Shown here: positions 7,103 to 13,218 of the stretch, piece after piece
Numbering within the stretch: the first letter of the stretch is position 1
Layout: each line of letters begins with the position of its first letter
From: an uncultured Anaerococcus sp.
GTDB taxonomy: Bacteria > Bacillota > Clostridia > Tissierellales > Peptoniphilaceae
Length of the DNA: 13,218 nt
Reading direction: 5' to 3'
Assembly: GCA_900550345.1 (NCBI GenBank)
Contig: URRX01000023.1
Span: 1 to 13,218, forward strand
Notes under the pieces: model-generated
Seen by the model: the letters and a program-made list of their open reading frames with translations, nothing else
What the model was told of the DNA's origin: nothing
Database searches by the model: none
Program-made: the position numbers and the translations under genes

Positions 7103-7109
7103 AAGGAGG
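7103..7109 (+). promoter_or_regulatory. Ribosome binding site that fixes the ilvA start
   Basis: A perfect AAGGAGG, six bases before ATG 7116. The alternative in-frame TTG at 7083 lies upstream of both this site and the -10 element, so it is rejected. Confidence 0.9.
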
Positions 7110-7115
7110 CATTTT

Positions 7116-8300
7116 ATGTTTGATTTTAAAAGTGCAAAAAAAAGAGTAGACGAAGCTATAAACCCAACCCATATTTTTTATTCTGAAATTTTTTCAGATT
7201 TATCAAAAAATAATGTGTACATAAAACCAGAAAATTTACAAAAAACTGGTTCTTTTAAATTGAGGGGAGCTTATAACAAGATTTCAAAAATGGATGATGA
7301 ATCAAAATCTGTAGGAATTGTAACTGCATCAGCTGGAAACCACGCTCAAGGTGTAGCATTTTCTGCAAATCATCAAGGAATTAAGGCTATTGTTTGTATG
7401 CCTGAAACAACTCCAATGATAAAAGTTGATGGAACTTTAAAATATGGAGCTGAGGTTGATCTTCACGGACAATCTTTTGACGAAACAAATACATATGCTC
7501 AAGAACTTGCCAAAGAAAAAGGCTATACTTTTATTCCACCTTATGATGACGAAGATGTAATCGAAGGTCAAGGAACAATAGCTTTAGAAATTTTAGAAAA
7601 ATTGGAAGATGCTGATTATATTTTAGTTCCAATTGGAGGCGGTGGACTTATTTCTGGAATTGCAAAATGTGCAAAAGAAATTAAGCCAGATATTAAAATT
7701 GTTGGTGTAGAACCTGCAAATGCTGCTTCTATGCAAGCTGCAATGGAAAATAATGGACCAATAACTTTAGATTCTGCTGATACAATTGCTGATGGTACTG
7801 CAGTTGCTAGAGTTGGAGATATTACTTACGAAATTTGCAAAGAAAATGTTGATGAATATATTTCTGTAACTGAAGAAGAAATCATGGTGGCCTTGACTAC
7901 TTTGATGGAAAAACATAAACTAGTAGCAGAGCCATCAGGAGCATTAAGTCTTGCTGCAAGCAAAAAACTTGGTTGCAAAAATAAAAATGTTGTTTGTGTA
8001 ATAAGTGGTGGAAATATTGACATGTCATTTATTTCTCAATTAATCCACAAGGGTCTTTATGAAGATGGAAGAATCGCAAGATTTACTGTTGAACTTCAAA
8101 ATGCACCTGGAAAACTTAGAGATCTTCTTGATATAGTATCATATACAAAAGCAAATATTGTTGAGGTACTTCACGACAGTCTTGCTGCAACAAGCAGATA
8201 TAAAAATATTCAAGTTGAATTGACCCTAGAAACAAACGGAAAAGACCATATCAGAAAGATCAAAGAATTACTTACTGAGAAAGGATATAACGTTCATTAA
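7116..8300 (+). CDS. ilvA: Threonine ammonia-lyase (threonine deaminase), ACT-like C-terminus
   Basis: PLP enzyme converting L-threonine to 2-oxobutyrate and ammonia in the cytoplasm. The 394-residue protein has the fold-type II serine/threonine dehydratase core. The PLP lysine is K48 in TGSFKLRGAYNK, and the phosphate-binding glycine loop GGGG is at 174-177. TASAGNHAQGVA is the conserved substrate loop. From about residue 325 an ACT-like segment (FTVELQNAPGKLRDLLDIVSYTKANIVEV) indicates the medium-length form with one regulatory domain, different from the ~500-residue two-domain biosynthetic IlvA. No other ilv genes are nearby, so a catabolic role (threonine to propionate and ATP) is at least as likely as isoleucine synthesis. 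It is first in a four-gene unit, and its TAA is followed immediately by the next ATG. Confidence 0.93.
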   Translation: MFDFKSAKKRVDEAINPTHIFYSEIFSDLSKNNVYIKPENLQKTGSFKLRGAYNKISKMDDESKSVGIVTASAGNHAQGVAFSANHQGIKAIVCMPETTPMIKVDGTLKYGAEVDLHGQSFDETNTYAQELAKEKGYTFIPPYDDEDVIEGQGTIALEILEKLEDADYILVPIGGGGLISGIAKCAKEIKPDIKIVGVEPANAASMQAAMENNGPITLDSADTIADGTAVARVGDITYEICKENVDEYISVTEEEIMVALTTLMEKHKLVAEPSGALSLAASKKLGCKNKNVVCVISGGNIDMSFISQLIHKGLYEDGRIARFTVELQNAPGKLRDLLDIVSYTKANIVEVLHDSLAATSRYKNIQVELTLETNGKDHIRKIKELLTEKGYNVH

Positions 8301-9731
8301 ATGAAATTAGAAAAGATACTAAAAGAAATCACCTATACTTCTAAAAAAATTCAAAATGATAAGGAAATTGTAGGTATTTCTTCAGATTCAAGACAAATAA
8401 AAAAAGATTATATATTTTTAGCTATCAAAGGATACGAATTTGATGGTCATAAATATATAAATAAAGCAATAGAAAATGGAGCAAATACAGTAATCTATAC
8501 AAATGATGACATAGAATTTGTAGATGATATTAACTATATAAAAGTAGAAGATATAAGACTTGCTCTTGCTCAGTGTTCTAATTTACTTTCAAATTATCCA
8601 TCAAAGTCAATGAGGATGATTGGAGTTACTGGAACAAATGGAAAAACAACAACTGCAAATTTAATTTTCTTTGTCTTGAATAAATTAGGATCACCATGTG
8701 CAAATATAGGAACAGACGGCGCAGATTTAATAAGTAAAACTATGCCTACAGAGCATACAACACCAGAAATTACAGATTTAAATGATATTCTAACTGAAGC
8801 AATAAAAGAAAACATTGAAAATGTAGTTATGGAAACCTCATCTCATGGTTTGTGCCTAAAAAGAAATTATGGAATAGATTATGAATATGGTGTATTTACC
8901 AATCTTTCTATGGAGCATATGGATTTTCATAAAACAATGGATAATTATTTTAAAGCAAAAATGATTCTTTTGAATAATTCCAAAAAACAAGTGGTAAATC
9001 TTGATGATGATTATGGAAAAAGGGCAAAAGAAATATTTAAAGATTCCCTAACAATTTCTATAAATGAAGATTCTAAATATAGGGCCCAAGATATTAAAAG
9101 AGTTGATTTAGGCTTGGAATTTACAGTAAATAAGGTTAAATTTCATTTGAATAGATTTGGTCTTTATGATATTTACAATTCTCTTTGTGCCATAGCTATA
9201 GCAAATGATTTAGGATATAAATTAGAAGATATTTCAAAAGTTTTGGAAGATTTTAATGGGGTTAAGTCAAGATTTGAATTTATAGAAAATAATCTTGGTG
9301 TAAATATAGTAGTAGACTTTGCCCATACACCAGAAGCTTTTGAAAATATTTTTAAAGACTTACCAAAAGATAAAAAAACATATGCAGTTTATGGAATTAC
9401 CGGAGATAGGACTTATGACATAAGAAAAGCTGTTGGTAAAATTGCTGCAAAATATGGAGTTTTTTCAGTAATTACTACAGATGATCCTAAATTTGACACC
9501 TTTGAAAATATTTCAAATCAAATTAAAGAAGGGGTCGAAGAAAATAAGGGCGATTGTATTGTAATTAAAGATCGAAAAGAAGCTATAAAATATGCCATAG
9601 GCCATGCAAAAAAGGGAGACTTTGTTTTTATGCTTGGTAAGGGTGAAGAAGATTTCATAAAACTAAATGGAAATATAAAAACCTACTACAATGAAAAAGA
9701 AACCATAAGGGAAATTTTAAAAGAATTATGA
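8301..9731 (+). CDS. murE: MurE-type UDP-N-acetylmuramyl peptide ligase
   Basis: A Mur ligase, expected to add the third amino acid to UDP-MurNAc-L-Ala-D-Glu with ATP in the cytoplasmic stage of peptidoglycan synthesis. At 476 residues it has the normal three-domain length. The N-terminal GISSDSRQIKKDYIFLAIKG binds the UDP end, the P-loop TGTNGKTT is at 110-117, and TTPE and ETSSHGL follow. The carbamylated-lysine position is K220 (YFKAKM). At the place where meso-diaminopimelate enzymes carry DNPR, this protein has DDPK (394-397). This argues for a diamino acid other than meso-DAP, such as lysine or ornithine, though the motif alone does not settle it. It has no ribosome binding site of its own at the usual distance and is coupled to ilvA. 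It lies outside a cell-wall gene cluster, which is unusual. A paralogous Mur-like ligase is the alternative. Confidence 0.87.
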   Translation: MKLEKILKEITYTSKKIQNDKEIVGISSDSRQIKKDYIFLAIKGYEFDGHKYINKAIENGANTVIYTNDDIEFVDDINYIKVEDIRLALAQCSNLLSNYPSKSMRMIGVTGTNGKTTTANLIFFVLNKLGSPCANIGTDGADLISKTMPTEHTTPEITDLNDILTEAIKENIENVVMETSSHGLCLKRNYGIDYEYGVFTNLSMEHMDFHKTMDNYFKAKMILLNNSKKQVVNLDDDYGKRAKEIFKDSLTISINEDSKYRAQDIKRVDLGLEFTVNKVKFHLNRFGLYDIYNSLCAIAIANDLGYKLEDISKVLEDFNGVKSRFEFIENNLGVNIVVDFAHTPEAFENIFKDLPKDKKTYAVYGITGDRTYDIRKAVGKIAAKYGVFSVITTDDPKFDTFENISNQIKEGVEENKGDCIVIKDRKEAIKYAIGHAKKGDFVFMLGKGEEDFIKLNGNIKTYYNEKETIREILKEL

Positions 9732-10930
9732 GAATTTTTGTAATAGGAGCAGGGGTAAGTTCGCTCGCCTTCTGCTCTTTTTTAGAGAATAAAAACATAA
9801 GAGTAATAGATTCAAACAAGGATAGTGGAAGAAAACTTCTAGCTACAGGAAATGGAAGGTGTAATTTTACAAATTTAAACTTATCTTACAATAATTATTA
9901 TTCAAATGAAAAAGATTTTGTAAATTACTCTTTGGATAATTTTTCCAATAAGGATTTGATAAAATATTTTGAATATTTGGGCATAGAATGGACAAATTTG
10001 CCATCAGGAAGATGTTATCCAAAAACTATGAGCTCACAAAGTGTAAAAGATTCTTTGATGATGAAGGCAAATGAAAATGCAAAATTTATTTTTGACCAAA
10101 AAGTTTTAGACATTGATTTTAATAAAAAATTAATCATTACAGAGAAAAATAAATACAAATACGACCTTCTAGTTATTGCATCTGGTGGAAAAACTTTAAA
10201 AAATTCGGGCTCTGATGGATCTATTTTAGAAATTTTAAAAAATCACACAAAAATTGAAGAAACTACCTACGGAATAACAAATTTTAAGGCTAAAAACCCA
10301 CTTTCTAAAAAGGCAAAAGGTGTCAAAGTAAATGCAAGGGCAAGTTTAAAAATTGATGGAAAATATAAAAAATCTTCACAAGACGATATAATTTTTCAAA
10401 ATTATGGACTTACTGGAACGGCAATATTAAATCTTTCAAACGATATTTCCCTTGCTCTCAAATATAAGAAGAAGGTAAAGCTTGACATAGACTTTTATCC
10501 AGAGTATAAAAAAGAGGGACTTTTAATAAAATTAGAAGAGAAAATAAAAAGATTTCCTCAAAGAAATATCGAAGAAATATTGATTGGAAACTTAGATAAA
10601 AAACTCATAATTGATATACTAAAAAGGGCTAAAATAAAACCTAGAGAAAAAAATATATCAAAAAATGATTTAAATAAACTTGTAAATGTTTTGAAAAGTC
10701 TTTCATTTGATATTGTAGATATTAATGACAAGAATAATGCCCAAGTGACTTTGGGAGGAGTATCTTGTGGGGAAATTGACAAAAAAACAATGAAATCTTT
10801 AAAAATTAAAGATTGTTATTTCATAGGAGAGGTAATGGATGTTGCTGGAGATTGTGGTGGATATAATATCCAATGGGCATTCTCATCGGCAAAAACTGCC
10901 TCAGAAGATATAAGGAGATTAGATGTTTAA
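9728..10930 (+). CDS. HI0933/YhiN-family FAD-dependent oxidoreductase
   Basis: A 400-residue flavoprotein of the HI0933/YhiN family (also named aminoacetone oxidase family). The physiological substrate is not firmly known and I do not assign one. The N-terminal dinucleotide-binding loop is VIGAGVSS (G7, G9, S12), followed by the family hallmark KLLATGNGRCNFTN at 36-49. SGRCYPKTMSSQSV, VIASGGKTLKNSGSDGS and the C-terminal GGYNIQWAFSSA are also typical. The third glycine of the usual GxGxxG is a serine here, which may weaken or alter nucleotide binding. The start overlaps the murE stop by four bases (ATGA) and the end overlaps the next gene by eight, so the protein is made from the same transcript. 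No membrane segments are evident. Confidence 0.87.
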   Translation: MRIFVIGAGVSSLAFCSFLENKNIRVIDSNKDSGRKLLATGNGRCNFTNLNLSYNNYYSNEKDFVNYSLDNFSNKDLIKYFEYLGIEWTNLPSGRCYPKTMSSQSVKDSLMMKANENAKFIFDQKVLDIDFNKKLIITEKNKYKYDLLVIASGGKTLKNSGSDGSILEILKNHTKIEETTYGITNFKAKNPLSKKAKGVKVNARASLKIDGKYKKSSQDDIIFQNYGLTGTAILNLSNDISLALKYKKKVKLDIDFYPEYKKEGLLIKLEEKIKRFPQRNIEEILIGNLDKKLIIDILKRAKIKPREKNISKNDLNKLVNVLKSLSFDIVDINDKNNAQVTLGGVSCGEIDKKTMKSLKIKDCYFIGEVMDVAGDCGGYNIQWAFSSAKTASEDIRRLDV

Positions 10931-12215
10931 GATAAATAGAAAGCTAAAAGAATTAAAACACAACGGTGAAAGAATTTCTTTGGCAGTAATTGGTTGTGGA
11001 AAGATGGGCGCAAGCCTAATAAATCAATTGGGAGCTATAGATGCAATTGAAGTTTCTCTTGTAGTAGAACATACACCAGAAAAAGCAAAAAATGCTCTAG
11101 TAGATTCTGGAATTTCTGAAGATAAAATAATAAATACAGATTCATACGATGAGGCATATGAGGCTTTGGATAAGGGATTTGTAGTAGTAAGTTCAAACTA
11201 TAGACTTGCCTACAAACTTTTACAAATTACAGCTGTTATTGATGCTACAGGAAATCCACCATTTGGTGCAGAAATCGCATCAAAATCAATTCAATATCAT
11301 AAACATTTTATAACACTAAATGTAGAATGTGATGCTGTAGTTGGACCAATTCTTTACGATATGGCAAAAAAAGCTGGAGTTGTTTATACAGGAATTGCAG
11401 GAGATGAACCAGGATCAATAATTGAGCTTTGTGATTTTGCTTATGGAATTGGACTTGACATATTAGTAGCCGCAAAGGGAAAAAATAATCCATTAGATAA
11501 CTACGCAAATGCTGAAATTTTAAAAGACGAGGCAGAAAAAAAGGGGCTTTCACCAAGAATGCTTACAAGCTTTGTTGATGGAACAAACACAATGATAGAA
11601 TTAAATTCAGTTTGTAACTGTCTAGGATTTTTGCCAGATACTTTTGGATGTCATGGAATTTCTACAAGCCCAGAAACAGCGGTAGAAGATTTTAAATTAA
11701 AAGAAGATGGTGGAGTTTTATCATCATACAAAACAGTAGAATTTTCTCCAGGAATGGCTCCAGGTGTATTTTTAATTGTAACAAGTGATAAAGAAGAAGT
11801 AAGAGATTTGATGAAATTTTTAGGCTTTGGTGATGGACCAAACTATTTACTAAATAGACCATATCATCTAACAAGTTTAGAAACACCAATTACAATTTAT
11901 AATGCAGTAATGGAAAACGAACCAACAATAGCACCTCTTCATGGTCAAGTTGCAGATACAGTTTCTGTTGCAAAAAGAGATATTAAAAAAGGCGAATATC
12001 TTGATGGAATAGGATCAGATAAAGTATTTGGAAAATTAACAGACCACACAAGATCAATAAAAGAAGATTTACTACCAATAGCTCTAATCACCAAAAAAAC
12101 AAAGGCTATTGTAGATATCAAAAAAGATACAGTAATAGATCTTTCAATGATAGAACTTGACGAAGAAGAAACAATAACAAAACTAAGAAGAAGACAAAAT
12201 TCAATGAAATTGTAA
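10923..12215 (+). CDS. Homoserine-dehydrogenase-like protein with C-terminal SAF domain (COG4091 type)
   Basis: A 430-residue predicted NAD(P)-dependent oxidoreductase. Its Rossmann loop is VIGCGKMG (G24, G26, G29), and a homoserine-dehydrogenase-like catalytic region follows (DATGNPPFGAEIA, GIAGDEPGSI, VDGTNTMIELNSVCN). The last ~85 residues (APLHGQVADTVSVAKRDIKKGEYLDGIG onward) form a SAF domain, a fold also found in sialic acid synthases and antifreeze proteins. The true homoserine dehydrogenase of amino acid synthesis (Hom) has a different C-terminus, so this should not be called hom. The reaction is uncharacterised as far as I know; a sugar-acid or amino-acid carbonyl substrate is a guess. 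The start is set by AAGGAG at 10912-10917, five bases before ATG, and it overlaps the preceding gene by eight bases. It is the last gene of the ilvA unit. Confidence 0.82.
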   Translation: MFKINRKLKELKHNGERISLAVIGCGKMGASLINQLGAIDAIEVSLVVEHTPEKAKNALVDSGISEDKIINTDSYDEAYEALDKGFVVVSSNYRLAYKLLQITAVIDATGNPPFGAEIASKSIQYHKHFITLNVECDAVVGPILYDMAKKAGVVYTGIAGDEPGSIIELCDFAYGIGLDILVAAKGKNNPLDNYANAEILKDEAEKKGLSPRMLTSFVDGTNTMIELNSVCNCLGFLPDTFGCHGISTSPETAVEDFKLKEDGGVLSSYKTVEFSPGMAPGVFLIVTSDKEEVRDLMKFLGFGDGPNYLLNRPYHLTSLETPITIYNAVMENEPTIAPLHGQVADTVSVAKRDIKKGEYLDGIGSDKVFGKLTDHTRSIKEDLLPIALITKKTKAIVDIKKDTVIDLSMIELDEEETITKLRRRQNSMKL

Positions 12216-12243
12216 AAATATAGGCTGCAAAAGCAGTATCAGA

Positions 12244-12403
12244 CTGTTGACAAACTATATTTATTTTCATTTCAAGTGAACGTAGTGAGTCGAGAAATCT
12301 CTTGAGATATCTCTGCTCCTTGCACACTATGGATCGGGATAAACAATCGAAACGGGCGATTATTTATCTGGTCGAAATGGGAAAAATTTTATTTTGTCAA
12401 CAG
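12244..12403. mobile_element. 160-bp MITE-like element with 30-base terminal inverted repeats
   Basis: The arms 12244-12273 and 12374-12403 match as reverse complements at 24 of 30 positions. They include a perfect outer CTGTTGACAAA and a perfect inner CATTTC. Inside are a GTGAGTCGAGAAATCTC segment related to the other hairpin repeats here, and a smaller inverted repeat, GATAAACAATCG at 12338-12349 against 12357-12368 (11 of 12). There is no transposase and no room for one. I could not identify a clear target-site duplication, so mobility is an inference. Confidence 0.55.
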
Positions 12404-12407
12404 ATTG

Positions 12408-12430
12408 GAAGCCTAGCGGCTTCTTTTTTT
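12408..12430 (+). terminator. Intrinsic terminator of the ilvA-murE operon
   Basis: GAAGCC at 12408-12413 pairs perfectly with GGCTTC at 12418-12423 around a TAGC loop, followed by seven T. It lies about 190 bases after the last stop codon, with the inverted-repeat element in between. Confidence 0.88.
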
Positions 12431-12438
12431 GTGGTAAT

Positions 12439-12467
12439 TTTTAAAAAATATAAAAATCCATTATAAT
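12439..12467 (+). promoter_or_regulatory. Possible promoter for the response regulator gene
   Basis: A perfect TATAAT at 12462-12467, but the -35 position is only TTTTAA. The implied start near 12474 falls at the edge of the AAGGAG site, so the leader would be unusually short and the call is weak. Confidence 0.35.
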
Positions 12468-12484
12468 AATTTTAAGGAGTTATT

Positions 12485-13153
12485 ATGGATATATTTATTG
12501 TTGAAGATGATAAAAAAATTTGTGAGGAACTTTCTTTTCAGCTTGAGCTTTTGGGATATTCTTGTTTTATGCCAGATGATTTTTCTAATATTTTGGAGGA
12601 ATTTCAAAAAAGAGATTATAAGCTTGTTTTGATGGATTTGAAACTTCCTTTTGAAAATGGATTTTATTGGTGTGAGAAAATTAGAGAAATTTCAAATCTT
12701 CCTATAATTTTTCTAACAAGTGCAGCTGATGATATAAATTTGATTAATGCCATAAATTATGGAGCAGATGATTTTATTGCAAAGCCTTTTTCTATGCAGG
12801 TTTTAAATATGAAAATCAAGGCTCTTCTTAGAAGATCTTATGATTTTTCTGGGAAAAATTTAGACCTTTCTTATAAAAATATTTCTTTGATTAAAGATAA
12901 GATGATTTTAAAAATTGAAGATAAAGAAATAAATCTTTCTAAAAATGAATTTTTGATTTTGGAAATTCTTATGGAAAATCCTCAAAAAATTATTTCAAGA
13001 GAGCTTATCATGGATAAGCTTTGGGCAACGGATTCTTTTATTGATGATAATACTTTGACTGTAAATATCAATAGACTTAGGAAAAAATTGAAAGATTTTG
13101 GCTTAGATGATTTTATTCAAACAAAAAAGGGAGTGGGATATTTTATAAAATGA
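12485..13153 (+). CDS. OmpR-family response regulator, BceR/GraR-like
   Basis: A 222-residue DNA-binding response regulator of a two-component system. The receiver domain has the acidic pair D8/D9, the phosphorylated aspartate D51 (LVLMDLKLP), T78 and K100 (AKPF). A winged-helix domain follows (about 130-222) with the recognition segment DNTLTVNINRLRKKL and the wing KKGVGYFIK. The stretch ENGFYWCEKIREISNLPIIFLTS is characteristic of the BceR/GraR/VirR group, which controls ABC transporters protecting against bacitracin and other cell-wall-active peptides. Target genes here are not visible. AAGGAG at 12474-12479 sets the start. Its stop overlaps the next ATG by four bases, the usual coupling to a partner kinase. 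Confidence 0.9.
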   Translation: MDIFIVEDDKKICEELSFQLELLGYSCFMPDDFSNILEEFQKRDYKLVLMDLKLPFENGFYWCEKIREISNLPIIFLTSAADDINLINAINYGADDFIAKPFSMQVLNMKIKALLRRSYDFSGKNLDLSYKNISLIKDKMILKIEDKEINLSKNEFLILEILMENPQKIISRELIMDKLWATDSFIDDNTLTVNINRLRKKLKDFGLDDFIQTKKGVGYFIK

Positions 13154-13218
13154 AATATTTAAAATTATTTTTTAGTATTAATAGGGCCTATATTTTCTCC
13201 TTTTTTATTTTTCTTATC
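13150..13218 (+). CDS. Start of a probable sensor histidine kinase, cut off by the window end
   Basis: Only 23 codons are present, starting MKYLKLFFSINRAYIFSFF and ending in a hydrophobic run that looks like a first membrane segment. The ATG overlaps the response regulator stop (ATGA). Short intramembrane-sensing (BceS-type) kinases commonly start this way and follow a BceR-like regulator. No catalytic domain is in view, so the call rests on position and on the hydrophobic start. Confidence 0.6.
   Translation, partial: MKYLKLFFSINRAYIFSFFIFLI

Larger units (their letters stand above)
6774..7115. other. Divergent intergenic region between ptsG and ilvA
   Basis: 342 AT-rich bases with no gene. 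It holds a promoter for each flanking gene and a perfect 16-bp palindrome, seven A, CG, seven T, at 6938-6953. No riboswitch, T-box or repeat copy was recognised. Confidence 0.6.

Noticed and set aside
12118..12327. Minus-strand reading frame of 69 codons containing RFLDSLRSLEM.
   Set aside because: It runs across the 3' end of the dehydrogenase gene and the inverted-repeat element. The peptide is the translated hairpin repeat, which I recall as a frequent source of false hypothetical proteins.

Overview
This is a low-GC, AT-rich stretch of chromosome from a Gram-positive (Firmicutes-type) bacterium. The signs are strong AAGGAGG-type ribosome binding sites, consensus -35/-10 promoters, and the gene order metG-tatD-rnmV-ksgA, which is a classic Firmicutes housekeeping cluster. 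Protein style and base composition suggest a fermentative anaerobe of the Peptoniphilaceae/Tissierellia type (Anaerococcus or a relative). That placement is an inference, because no rRNA or other taxonomic marker is present.

Left part (1-4686). A short intergenic region holds one copy of a dispersed hairpin repeat and a good promoter. A tightly packed operon follows: methionyl-tRNA synthetase, TatD nuclease, ribonuclease M5 and 16S rRNA dimethyltransferase KsgA. The genes overlap or nearly touch, as expected for a translation/RNA-maturation unit. A separate promoter then drives a small glutaredoxin-like thiol protein.

Middle (4687-7115). About 580 bases hold no recognisable gene but are full of structure. 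Two related ~100-base composite hairpin repeats flank a segment with a perfect 12-bp inverted repeat, and that segment is itself bounded by a 20/21-match direct repeat. The second hairpin sits at the convergent end of a minus-strand glucose-type PTS EIICB gene and probably works as a bidirectional terminator. The PTS gene and the next plus-strand gene diverge from a 342-base AT-rich region with a promoter for each.

Right part (7116-13218). Four genes run together with no gaps: threonine ammonia-lyase, a MurE-type muramyl ligase, an HI0933/YhiN-family flavoprotein, and a homoserine-dehydrogenase-like protein with a C-terminal SAF domain (COG4091 type). They end in a 160-bp element with 30-base terminal inverted repeats and then a perfect intrinsic terminator. 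The window closes with a BceR/GraR-like response regulator and the first 23 codons of what is probably its sensor kinase.

Most of the coding content is ordinary core metabolism. The points worth a second look are the intergenic repeat family, the unassigned structured region at 4963-5100, the 160-bp inverted-repeat element, a 13-bp perfect hairpin inside tatD, and the unexplained pairing of a muramyl ligase with threonine deaminase and two poorly characterised oxidoreductases. I see no phage, transposase, CRISPR array, tRNA or rRNA, and no convincing new multi-gene system.
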